64,000 nt of DNA from Loktanella sp. (lineage in GTDB: Bacteria > Pseudomonadota > Alphaproteobacteria > Rhodobacterales > Rhodobacteraceae). How positions within the stretch are numbered: position 1 is the stretch's first letter; each line of letters begins with the position of its first letter. Positions 7,846 through 15,404 of this stretch are shown here, in pieces. The notes under the pieces were generated by a model. The model did no database searches, was not told the origin of the DNA, and was given only the letters and a program-made list of their open reading frames with translations. The DNA lies in contig JAFPBO010000008.1 of the NCBI GenBank assembly GCA_017390475.1, positions 186,001-250,000 on the forward strand, written 5' to 3'. The translations under genes and the position numbers were made by a program.

Positions 7846-8748
7846 ATGATCATCAACCAGCAGTCGCTGCAATTGGTATTCGACGGGTTCAAAGCCACCT
7901 ACACAGACGCCTATCTGGCAGCGACCAGCCACCTTGATAAGGTGGCAATGCGCGTTCCCAGCGCGTCACGTCAGGAAACCTATGGTTGGCTTGGCCAGTT
8001 TCCCGGCATGAAAGAATGGATCGGGCAGCGGACTGTCTACGGCCTTGAAGCCTACGATTTCACGATCAAGAATTTGGATTTCGAGTCCACCGTTGAGGTG
8101 GATCGCAATGATATTGCCGATGATCGCATTGGAATCTTCAAGCCCGCTCTTTCCGAAATGGGCTTTCTTGCGCGTCAGCATCCCGATGAGATGATCTTCG
8201 GCCTTTTGTCGAAAGGCTTCGAGACCACCTGTTATGATGGCCAGAACTTCTTTGATACAGAACACCCGGTCAAGAAGGACGGCGACGGCCCTGCATCCGT
8301 CGTCAGCAACATGCAGGCGGGGTCCGGTCCGGGATGGTATCTGATGGACACGTCCCGCGCCGTGCGGCCGCTGATTTGGCAGGAACGGCAGCCTTACAAC
8401 TTCGTGGCCATGGACAAGGCGACCGATCAGAATGTGTTCATGAACCGCAAGTATCTTTACGGTGTGGATGCGCGGGTCAATGCCGGGTTTGGCTTGTGGC
8501 AGTTGGCCTTTGGCAGCAAAGCAGAACTCACACCCGAAAACTACGCCTTGGCACGTGCGGCGATGATGAATTACCGGGCTGATGGTGGCCGCATTTTGGG
8601 CATCAACCCCGTGACCTTGGTTGTTCCCCCGTCGCTGGAAAGTGCCGCGCTACATGTGGTTAACACTGAGCTGACCACCACGGGCGGTTCAAACCCGTGG
8701 AAGGGGACGGCTGAACTGATCGTGACGCCATTCGCAGCAGGGTCCTAA
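7846..8748 (+). CDS. Mu gpT-like major head subunit
   Basis: 300 aa from ATG 7846, with AAGGAC 8 bases before it; Mu T is about 305 aa, so this is full length. Clear family text: MIINQQSLQLVFDGFK at the start, YGWLGQFPGMKEWIGQR, EAYDFTIKNLDFESTVEVDR, DDRIGIFKPALSEMGFLARQHPDE and CYDGQNFFDTEHPV. Near the end is the GGSNPWKGTAELIV tail. It would fold as an HK97-type capsid protein and assemble a phage head. It lies 4 bases before the gpI-like gene, so the two are co-translated, but in Mu the protease/scaffold gene comes before T, not after. No frameshift is seen. Confidence 0.9.
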   Translation: MIINQQSLQLVFDGFKATYTDAYLAATSHLDKVAMRVPSASRQETYGWLGQFPGMKEWIGQRTVYGLEAYDFTIKNLDFESTVEVDRNDIADDRIGIFKPALSEMGFLARQHPDEMIFGLLSKGFETTCYDGQNFFDTEHPVKKDGDGPASVVSNMQAGSGPGWYLMDTSRAVRPLIWQERQPYNFVAMDKATDQNVFMNRKYLYGVDARVNAGFGLWQLAFGSKAELTPENYALARAAMMNYRADGGRILGINPVTLVVPPSLESAALHVVNTELTTTGGSNPWKGTAELIVTPFAAGS

Positions 8749-8752
8749 GACC

Positions 8753-9671
8753 ATGACAAGGCTTCAAGCAGTTATCTGTGAACGCGCTTTGGACAGCGAA
8801 GTGCCCGAATGGGTGCATTTACTACCAGCCGGGCAGATCGAAGCGCGCGACGGGCGGACGTTCAACTTTTCAAACCCTGATGTCGTCTTGGCGGCATTCC
8901 ACGCGGGTGACATCGATCTGCCGATTGACTATCAGCACCAGAACCAAAAAGCCGGTTGGCAACGGTCCGGTGCCTGCTGCCGGGTGGATCAAGGAACTGC
9001 GCGTCAGCGATGACGGCCTTTGGGGGCGCGTGGACTGGACGGATACCGCTCGCGATTTGATTGCGACGAAGGCCTATCGCTACATCAGCCCGACCCTCAT
9101 CTACGAAAAAGACAGCAAGGCTGTTTGTTCGCTGACTGGGGCGGCACTTGTCCATACCCCAGCGCTTCGCCTTACCGCCCTTGCCAGCCAAGAGGACACG
9201 ATGGACGAAGATATGACCCTTTCCGACCGGCTCGCCCAGATGCTGGGACTTGATCCCGGAGCGGCTGATGAGGATATCATTGCCGCCGTCCAGATGCAGA
9301 TGGACAAATCCGAAAGCCCCGATCCGGCAAAGTTTGTCCCGATCCAAGCGATGCAGGATGCCTTGCGGGATCGAAACGTAAAATCGGCAACAATGTCTGA
9401 GACCAAAGCGAAAGCGAAGGTCAAAGATGCCATGGATAAAGGTTTTATCAGCCCCGGCATGCGTGATTGGGCGACGGCCTTGTGCCAGCAGGATGAGACC
9501 AGTTTTGACACCTTTATCGCCGGTGCGGTTCCACAATTTGCTCACTTGATGAAGCCGTCCCACATGAGCGGACCACCGCCCTTTGTCTCGGAGGCAAAAG
9601 CCGATCAGTCCGACCTTGCGGCGGCGGTTTGCCAACAGTTGGGCCTTAAGCCCGGAACGCTCAATTCATGA
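8753..9671 (+). pseudogene. Mu gpI-like head protease/scaffold, one-base frameshift
   Basis: Two frames make one Mu I-like protein of about 305 aa. Frame 1 (8753 to about 8950) gives ERALDSEVPEWVHLLPAGQI, then RDGRTFNF and DLPIDYQHQNQKA. The next frame continues with GNGPVPAAGWIKELRVSDDG, then AYRYISPTLIY and TGAALVHTPALRLTALA, and ends in a helical scaffold-like part (about 9200-9671). The switch is at an AAAAA run (8946-8950) and fits one extra base. In Mu, gpI cuts the scaffold and itself during head maturation. It may be a broken gene, a sequencing error or a rare frameshift; the sequence alone cannot separate these. Confidence 0.75.
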
Positions 9672-9814
9672 CATTTGGCGCGGTGCGGGACCTGTCCTGA
9701 CCAATCCGCGCCAAATCTGCCCTGCCGCCATGCGCGGCGTGCAGTGTGCGGCACATCCCTCTGCTGCCCCAGTTGGATGTGCCGCCTCAAATCAGGCCAG
9801 CTTGAGGAAACGAC
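9672..9814. other. Intergenic region with two perfect 11-bp hairpins
   Basis: The 143-base gap between the gpI-like and Mor-like genes carries two consecutive perfect inverted repeats. ATTTGGCGCGG (9673-9683) pairs with 9706-9716, loop 22; GCGGCACATCC (9748-9758) pairs with 9775-9785, loop 16. Neither has a T-run after it. They could be a structured RNA, terminators with Rho help, or protein-binding or packaging sites. The GAGG at 9804-9807 is the ribosome-binding site of the next gene. Confidence 0.6.
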
Positions 9815-10201
9815 ATGACAGACACGACGCCCAATTATCCGCTGCCAACGGCACAAGTGCAGGTCTATGTGGATGTGTTCGGGATCGAACTGACGGTTGA
9901 ATTCCTTTTGGCCTTTGGCGGTGCAGAACTTCAGATGGGCAATGGCAACCGGGTCCATGGCCAACTTGCAAAGCTAGTCGGCGTTGATCGCGCACTGGCA
10001 CTCTACGAAAAGTCCCAAGAGTCAAATCGGATGCAGACCCGCGTGCCTTTGGCAAAGCCATGGGTTGCAAAGTGCCTGTATGCCCAAGGCGCTTCCTTAG
10101 CGGCTATCGCGCGAAAGCTGCACGTCAGCGACGTGTCCGTGCGCAAGTGGCTTGCGGGCCTCAATTCGCACAAAACGGATCAGGTAAAGCGCGATGTCTG
10201 A
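9815..10201 (+). CDS. Mor-like helix-turn-helix transcription regulator
   Basis: 128 aa, close to Mu Mor (129 aa). A first half with YVDVFGIELTVEFLLAFGGAEL resembles the Mor/C dimerisation part (helix then GG and a strand). The second half, VAKCLYAQGASLAAIARKLHVSDVSVRKWL (about residues 88-117), is a clear HTH. In Mu, Mor activates the middle promoter with host sigma70 RNA polymerase. Here the gene lies near the right end instead of after gemA. It could instead be another small phage HTH protein; the HTH is certain, the Mor label moderate. Overlaps the next gene by 8 bases. Confidence 0.55.
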   Translation: MTDTTPNYPLPTAQVQVYVDVFGIELTVEFLLAFGGAELQMGNGNRVHGQLAKLVGVDRALALYEKSQESNRMQTRVPLAKPWVAKCLYAQGASLAAIARKLHVSDVSVRKWLAGLNSHKTDQVKRDV

Positions 10202-10571
10202 CATAGATATTGATCACACGGCTGACCGCGCATCTGCTCAAGCAAGACTTCAGACCGCACGCAAGACATACGACGCCGCACTGCACGATTATCTTGCCGC
10301 TTTGCAGGCCTTTGAAAGTGTGTTTGAACACCCATTTAAACCCACCGACAAACGAACGCTGCGTCTCTCCAAAATCGAGATGGACAGTGAACTCCGCGCC
10401 TTTATCGAAGCTCGGATTGACAGCTTGACGTTGCAACAGATCGTGTCTGATATCGCCGACGCATTCAAGCCAGACCGACACGTCAGCGTCAGCACCCTCA
10501 ACCGCTGGGATTTGAAGAGGCGGTCAATTCGATCCGCCCGTCGCGCGCCAAGTTCAATCGAGTCATCCTAG
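10194..10571 (+). CDS. Small helical protein, possible terminase-small-subunit-like (Gp27) HTH
   Basis: 125 aa, last gene before the right end, overlapping the Mor-like gene by 8 bases. The N-terminal half is helical (ASAQARLQTARKTYDAALHD, coiled-coil-like). The C-terminal part LRAFIEARIDSLTLQQIVSD, then ADAFKPDRHVSVSTLNRWDLKRR, looks like a helix-turn-helix of the kind in Mu gp27/DUF3486 small-terminase-like proteins. That similarity is weak and made by eye, so the function is open. The C-terminal tail is basic and Ser-rich. Confidence 0.5.
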   Translation: MSDIDIDHTADRASAQARLQTARKTYDAALHDYLAALQAFESVFEHPFKPTDKRTLRLSKIEMDSELRAFIEARIDSLTLQQIVSDIADAFKPDRHVSVSTLNRWDLKRRSIRSARRAPSSIESS

Positions 10572-10595
10572 AAGATATCACATCTTCCCGGTGAA

Positions 10596-10639
10596 TGCAG
10601 AATAATTGGTATCAGTGCAGAATAATATGTTTAGGCACA
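10596..10639. promoter_or_regulatory. Right-end transposase binding sites (R1, R2) and terminus
   Basis: TGCAGAATAATTGGTATCA (10596-10614) and, one base later, TGCAGAATAAT (10616-10626) form tandem direct sites facing the end, as R1/R2 do in Mu. The terminal 20 bases beyond the outer TGCA run to CA at 10638-10639, exactly the spacing found at the left end. Confidence 0.65.
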
Positions 10640-10647
10640 GCGCGGAG

Positions 10648-11187
10648 CTAAGCGCGCCAGAACGGCCAGATCCGCCCGAAGACGCCATCGCGCAGGATCA
10701 GCGCATGGTGCAAAGCTGCCGCGATATGCAGTGCCAGCACCGCGATCAATACGAAACGGCCATAGAAATGCAGGGTTTTGGCAATTTCCGCCACTGCCTC
10801 GTTTCTTGGCAATAAAGGGTGCAGGCCGATGGCGCCCAACCCTTCGATCGGGAAACCGCCCATGGTGACGCGGATATAGCCGGTGATCGCCATGAAGAAC
10901 ACCATGACATAAAGCAGGATATGTGTGACCCCGGCCGCCTGTTTTTGCCAGCCGGGCATGCTGTTGGGCAGAGGGGCGGGCGGGTTCATTGCGCGATAGG
11001 CCAGCCGCACCAGCATCAGCACAAGGATCACCACGCCGGTATTCTTGTGCAGGATGAACAACAGGTTCTGCGTCGCGCGGTCCAGCCCTTCGGTCACCAT
11101 GATCCCGCCAACCGGCAGCATTGCAATGATGATCACGGCCAGCAGCCAATGCAGGATCCGGGCGGGGCGTCGGTAACCTGTCTGCAT
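10648..11187 (-). CDS. Cytochrome b561-type membrane protein
   Basis: 179 aa from ATG 11187, chosen because GGAG stands 7 bases before it but directly abuts the in-frame ATG at 11193. Four membrane helices carry the usual haem-ligand histidines: ILHWLLAV (first helix), FILHKNTGV (second), THILLYVM (third) and HFYGRFVLIAVLALHIAAALHH (fourth). This matches the bacterial cytochrome b561 (CybB/YodB) family, which binds two b haems and passes electrons between quinol and periplasmic or superoxide partners. The gene is single and divergent from 11283. The Mu-like element inserted 8 bases past its stop codon and left it intact. Confidence 0.88.
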   Translation of the reverse strand: MQTGYRRPARILHWLLAVIIIAMLPVGGIMVTEGLDRATQNLLFILHKNTGVVILVLMLVRLAYRAMNPPAPLPNSMPGWQKQAAGVTHILLYVMVFFMAITGYIRVTMGGFPIEGLGAIGLHPLLPRNEAVAEIAKTLHFYGRFVLIAVLALHIAAALHHALILRDGVFGRIWPFWRA

Positions 11188-11282
11188 CGTCATCTCCTGT
11201 TGCCGTTGTAGCCAGCAAAGGCGGATCAAGCACTTGTGTCAACCGGACAGATGATCGCCGTTGACACTTCTGCTGCAAAGCT

Positions 11283-12083
11283 ATGTTTGGTCACATGGTT
11301 GTTACAGTTGTCCAGGCCCCGGCGGTCAAAGATCATCGCAAATTGCCTGACCCGCTGTTGGCGGGGCTGCTGGTGCGCTTTGCACTGCTGGTGGCGGTCA
11401 ATCTGGGGCTGCTGAGCCTGCTGGTCTTTGGGCTCATGGGGATCAGCGGCGCTGCGGTCTGGCAGGGCGCGCTGTTGTCTTTTGGGCTGTATCTGCTGAT
11501 CAATGCATTATTGTTGCGGGGGCTGACCCGCGATTATCCGCATGCGCGGCTGGGCCTGTGCAATATCGTGACCCATTTCCGCGCGACGCTGACCGCCGGG
11601 TTGGCGGCAATTGTGCCCGGGGCCGCTGCCTTGACCAATGACTTTGTGCTTGCATGGTCGGTCGTCTGCATTGCCACAATCGCGCTGGCCTGTGACGGGA
11701 TCGACGGCTGGGCTGCGCGCCGGTCGGGCCTGTCGAGCCGCTTTGGCGCCCGGTTCGATATGGAGGTCGATTCGATGCTGGCCTTGCTGCTGGCACTGAT
11801 CGTGTGGCAAACCGGCCAGGTCGGGGATTGGGTGCTTTTGCTTGGGCTGATGCGCTATCTGTTCGTCGCTGCGATGTGGGCCTTTCCATGGATCAACCGG
11901 CCCACGCCACCACGGTTCAGCGGTAAGATCATCTGTGTGATCCAGATTGCGGCGCTGATTGCACTGATCTCACCCGTGGTGACAGGCGGGTTGGCTGTGC
12001 TGATCGCGGCGACAGCATTGGCGGCGGTTGTCTGGTCCTTCGGCGTTGATCTGCGCTATCTTTGGCAGACCCGCGCAGCATGA
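11283..12083 (+). CDS. CDP-alcohol phosphatidyltransferase family membrane protein
   Basis: 266 aa with about six membrane helices. The family signature is complete: DGIDGWAARRSGLSSRFGA, then RFDMEVDS, giving D-x2-DG-x2-AR-x8-G-x3-D-x3-D. These enzymes move a phosphoalcohol from a CDP-alcohol onto another alcohol in phospholipid or polar-lipid synthesis, with the four Asp holding the metal and substrate. The acceptor cannot be told. The stop overlaps the start of the sulfatase-fold membrane protein (ATGA), so the pair probably builds or modifies an envelope lipid or glycan together. A second ATG at 11295 is possible as start. Confidence 0.85.
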   Translation: MFGHMVVTVVQAPAVKDHRKLPDPLLAGLLVRFALLVAVNLGLLSLLVFGLMGISGAAVWQGALLSFGLYLLINALLLRGLTRDYPHARLGLCNIVTHFRATLTAGLAAIVPGAAALTNDFVLAWSVVCIATIALACDGIDGWAARRSGLSSRFGARFDMEVDSMLALLLALIVWQTGQVGDWVLLLGLMRYLFVAAMWAFPWINRPTPPRFSGKIICVIQIAALIALISPVVTGGLAVLIAATALAAVVWSFGVDLRYLWQTRAA

Positions 12084-13702
12084 GTATTGATGTGCGCCGC
12101 ATTGCTGGCTTGGCCTTTGCGGCGCTGATGCTGCATCTGGTACTGATCCTGCCAAATCATCCCAATGCAATGACATGGGGCGCTTTGCGGCCGTTCCCGC
12201 TGGAACTGCCGGTGATCATCGCCTTGCTGCTGGCGTGGCCGGGGCGCGCGCGGGTTCTGCGCGCTGTGCTGGTGACAGTGTTGACCTTGGTCTGCCTGAT
12301 CAAACTCGCTGATTATGCCAATTTCATCGCTTATAACCGGGTTTTCAATCCCGCCACTGATATGGGGCTGATCCGGGCGGGGTTTGAATTGGGGATCGGC
12401 TCTCTGGGGCCGGTGCTGGGCTGGCTGGCCGCGATTGCGGCTGTATTGCTGCCGTTTGGGATTACTGCCGCTTTGTGGTGGGCGACGGGGCGCTGGATGC
12501 GGGTTGAATTGCCGCCTTTGTGGCGCGGCGGTTTTGCGGTGCTGGCACTTGCCGCAGCCGCCCTGATGGTCGGTCAGGTCGGCGCAGCGAAACGGCTGTG
12601 GGAATTGCCGTTCTCCTCGCCAGGTGCCGCCTTTACCGCGCGGCTGGCCTATGACCGTGTTGATCTTTACCGTATCACAAGAGCCGAGGTGGTGAACTTT
12701 GTCGAGGCCGCCGAAAGCGACCCTTTTGCGGCGGCAAGCCCGCTGTTTGACCGGCTGAATGGCCGCGATGTGGTGCTGATTTTCATCGAAAGCTATGGGC
12801 GTGCGAGTTTCGACAACCCGCTTTACATCGACACCCATCGCGCAACCCTGCAGGCCGCGCAGGCGGAATTGGGTGAGATTGACGGCGTGTCGATCCGCTC
12901 TGGCTGGATGACAGCGCCGATGATCGGCGGGCAAAGCTGGCTGGCGCATGCCTCGATCGCCTCGGGTTTGTGGATCAGCAACCAGATACGGTACCGCGCG
13001 CTGCTGGCCAGCCCGCGCAAGACCTTGTTTGATCTGGCGCGAGAGGCGGGCTATCACACCGCCACCGTGGTCCCAGCCATCACTCGCGACTGGCCCGAAG
13101 GTCCGCGGATCGGGTTCGAGACGATCCTGGCAAAGGATGATCTGGGTTATGAAGGTCTGCCGTTCAACTGGGTCACGATGCCCGATCAGTTCACCCTGAC
13201 CGCCTATGACCGGCTACTGGCGCAGGCACCGCGCGATGGGCGGCCCTTGTTTGCGGAAATCTCGCTGATCTCATCGCATGCGCCTTGGGTGCCGGTCCCG
13301 CAGATGATCAATTGGGATGATGTCGGCGATGGCACCGTCTTTAATGAAATGGCGCAATCGGATGATCCGCCCAATGTGGTCTGGCGTGACCATGACCGGG
13401 TGCGGGATCAATATCGACAGGCAGTGGATTACGCTTTGCAGGCCAGCTTTTCCTATGTTGCGCGGCAAGGTGCGGATATGCCGCTGTTTATCATTCTGGG
13501 CGATCATCAGCCGGCTGAATTCGTTTCTGGCGGGCCAAGCTTCGACGTGCCGGTGCATGTGATCGGGCCGGACCATCTGGTTGCGATGGTTGGGCAATGG
13601 GGCTGGACGCCGGGGCTTTTGCCGGATGAGGATTTACCGGCCTGGTCGATGGACCTGTTCCGGGACCGGTTTTTGCGGGCGTTTTCGACCGGGGTGCCCT
13701 AA
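12080..13702 (+). CDS. Membrane-anchored sulfatase-fold hydrolase/transferase
   Basis: 540 aa. An N-terminal block of about five membrane helices (residues 5-180) is followed by a periplasmic alkaline-phosphatase/sulfatase-fold domain. DVVLIFIESYGRASFDN gives the metal-binding and nucleophile region. GGQSWLAHASIASGL and LGDHQPAEF (late metal site) follow. The layout resembles LtaS/OpgB-like phosphoglycerol transferases. It probably moves or cleaves a phospho- or sulfo-group on an envelope molecule. ATG 12080 overlaps the stop of the CDP-alcohol gene, so the two are coupled; an upstream in-frame start at 12062 would lie inside that gene. Confidence 0.8.
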   Translation: MSIDVRRIAGLAFAALMLHLVLILPNHPNAMTWGALRPFPLELPVIIALLLAWPGRARVLRAVLVTVLTLVCLIKLADYANFIAYNRVFNPATDMGLIRAGFELGIGSLGPVLGWLAAIAAVLLPFGITAALWWATGRWMRVELPPLWRGGFAVLALAAAALMVGQVGAAKRLWELPFSSPGAAFTARLAYDRVDLYRITRAEVVNFVEAAESDPFAAASPLFDRLNGRDVVLIFIESYGRASFDNPLYIDTHRATLQAAQAELGEIDGVSIRSGWMTAPMIGGQSWLAHASIASGLWISNQIRYRALLASPRKTLFDLAREAGYHTATVVPAITRDWPEGPRIGFETILAKDDLGYEGLPFNWVTMPDQFTLTAYDRLLAQAPRDGRPLFAEISLISSHAPWVPVPQMINWDDVGDGTVFNEMAQSDDPPNVVWRDHDRVRDQYRQAVDYALQASFSYVARQGADMPLFIILGDHQPAEFVSGGPSFDVPVHVIGPDHLVAMVGQWGWTPGLLPDEDLPAWSMDLFRDRFLRAFSTGVP

Positions 13703-14529
13703 CCCTTCACCGCGCCTGCCATGATCGCCCGCACGATCAGCCTTTGCAGCGCAAGGAATGCGGCGAGCGCCGGGACCACCGCCACGAGACAGGCCGCTGC
13801 CAATAGCTGGGTGGTCGAGGCAGAACTCGATCCTGCGAAATTATAGATTGCAACAGCAATCGGCAATTGCCCGTCGCGGGTCAGCAGGATGAAGGGCACC
13901 AGAAACTGTGACCAGCCCATGATCATGTTGAGGATAAAGGCAGATGCCAACGCCGGGGCAGCCAAGGGCAGGGTGATCCGCCAGAGGATTTCGAACTGTG
14001 TGCAGCCGTCAATCGCGGCGGCTTCTTCCAGCGCTTTCGGAATGGTGTCGAACCCGACCTTGATCAGCCAGACAGACAGCGGCACGCCAATCGCCATATA
14101 GACAGCGATCACCGACAGGTGGCTTTCCAGCATGCCCAGCCGGTCGAGGTAGCGGTAAAGCGGGATGATCACGACAAGAGGTGAGATCATCTGCACCATC
14201 AGGATGCCCACCATCACGGGGCCTTTGCCGCGAAAGCTGAACCGTGATGCGGCATAGGCGGCGGGGGTCGCGACGATCACCGCGCCCAAGGCCCCCAGCG
14301 CGCAAAGCTTGACCGCGTTCCACAGATAGGTGCCAAAGGCCCGGTCAGTCAGGATCAGGCGGAAATTATCCAGCGTCGGTGCCTCGGGGATGAACCGGGC
14401 GGCGCCCAGATAAACCTCCGCCGGGGTGCGCAGTGACAGCGACACCAGCCAGAGCAACGGCATCAGGAACAAGGCCGCCAGGATGATCCCTGCCACATAG
14501 GTCAGCCTGTCGCCCATGCGGGGGGTCAT
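13699..14529 (-). CDS. Carbohydrate-type ABC transporter permease (MalG-like)
   Basis: 276 aa, six membrane helices. The permease EAA loop EEAAAIDGCTQFEILWRITLP (about residues 165-185) binds the ATPase. Family CUT1, second permease (MalG/UgpE-like), acting in the inner membrane with its partner at 14526. The start ATG overlaps the partner's stop by 4 bases. It is the last gene of the four-gene transporter operon; its 3' end overlaps the convergent sulfatase-fold gene by 4 bases. Confidence 0.9.
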   Translation of the reverse strand: MTPRMGDRLTYVAGIILAALFLMPLLWLVSLSLRTPAEVYLGAARFIPEAPTLDNFRLILTDRAFGTYLWNAVKLCALGALGAVIVATPAAYAASRFSFRGKGPVMVGILMVQMISPLVVIIPLYRYLDRLGMLESHLSVIAVYMAIGVPLSVWLIKVGFDTIPKALEEAAAIDGCTQFEILWRITLPLAAPALASAFILNMIMGWSQFLVPFILLTRDGQLPIAVAIYNFAGSSSASTTQLLAAACLVAVVPALAAFLALQRLIVRAIMAGAVKG

Positions 14530-15401
14530 CGCGCGCCCTTTCGCATCAGCACCAGCAGGTAGATCACCGTCAGCGCCATGCTGATCGCCAGCAACAGGAC
14601 GGCAAGCGCAGAGCCACCGCCCAGATCGTAGCTGTAAAACACCCGATTGAAGATATTGAGCGACAGTACCTCTGTCGCGCGCCCCGGTCCGCCGCCTGTC
14701 AGCGCCAGGATCGTGTCGAATGTGTTCAGCGTCTGGATGGTGACCAGGATGGAATTGACCAACAGGGCCCCCCGCATCTGTGGAATGGTGATGAAGATGA
14801 ACTGCGCCACCGGGCTGGCCCCATCGACGGAGGCGGCCTCATACAGCACCGGGTCCACCGCGCGGCGGGCGGCATAGAAGACGATCATCGAAAAGGCCGA
14901 GCCTTGCCAGACATTGGCGATCACCGCCGATATCATCGCATTGCCCGGGTCCGACAGCCACGCCACCGGGGCCAGCCCGATCAGGCGCAAGGTGGAATTG
15001 ATCGCGCCAAAGGGTGCTTCGGAAAACAGCATCTGCCAGATCAGGCCATTGGCGATACCGGGGATCACCCATGCCGCCAGCACGATCGTGCGCAAAGCCC
15101 CCATCCCGTACAGCCTGCGCCGGTCGCCGCGCACCAGCAGCAAGGCAATCGCCAAGCCCATGGCTTGCAGGCTGATGACGGACAACAGTGTAAAAAGACC
15201 GGTATTGCGCAGCACCACCCCAAGGCTGTCGTCATTATAGGCCGCACGATAGCCGTCCAGCCCGTAACCCGTGACAGGCCGCAGCAAGGTTGCATCGCTG
15301 AAACTGAACCGGATCACATCGGCGACAGGGACAAGGTAAACTCCGCCCAGCACCAGCATGACAGGCGCGAACCACAGCCAGACACGCCTGTCCCTGATCA
15401 T
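14526..15401 (-). CDS. Carbohydrate-type ABC transporter permease (MalF-like)
   Basis: 291 aa with six membrane helices. The EAA loop YEAASVDGASPVAQFIFITIP is present, and GGGPGRATEVLSLNIF is typical of MalF/UgpA-type CUT1 permeases. It forms the heterodimeric channel with the MalG-like protein. Three bases separate it from the binding-protein stop and it overlaps the next permease, so translation is coupled. Sugar, sugar alcohol or glycerol phosphate could be the cargo; the sequence does not decide. Confidence 0.9.
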   Translation of the reverse strand: MIRDRRVWLWFAPVMLVLGGVYLVPVADVIRFSFSDATLLRPVTGYGLDGYRAAYNDDSLGVVLRNTGLFTLLSVISLQAMGLAIALLLVRGDRRRLYGMGALRTIVLAAWVIPGIANGLIWQMLFSEAPFGAINSTLRLIGLAPVAWLSDPGNAMISAVIANVWQGSAFSMIVFYAARRAVDPVLYEAASVDGASPVAQFIFITIPQMRGALLVNSILVTIQTLNTFDTILALTGGGPGRATEVLSLNIFNRVFYSYDLGGGSALAVLLLAISMALTVIYLLVLMRKGAR

Positions 15402-15404
15402 CGC

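Larger units (their letters stand above)
2552..10639. mobile_element. Compact Mu-like transposable element (8.1 kb)
   Basis: The ends begin TG and finish CA. Reading inward from each end, 20 of 31 bases match in register, including TGCACTGA placed exactly 20 bases in at both ends. The element is flanked by GCGC (2548-2551 and 10640-10643). If the right end is taken one base earlier, a 5-bp AGCGC duplication appears (2547-2551 and 10639-10643), as expected for Mu-type 5-bp target duplication. Contents: repressor, Ner-like, MuA, MuB, two unknowns, GemA, gpT, gpI (frameshifted), Mor-like, one small gene. Mu is about 37 kb, so most morphogenesis genes are missing. It inserted between a stop codon and a convergent gene without breaking either. 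Confidence 0.85.

Noticed and set aside
2552-10639. Element as a gene transfer agent cluster
   Set aside because: Rhodobacterales GTAs have a lambda/HK97-like gene set with terminase, portal and tail genes and no transposase; here MuA/MuB and Mu-type ends define the element.
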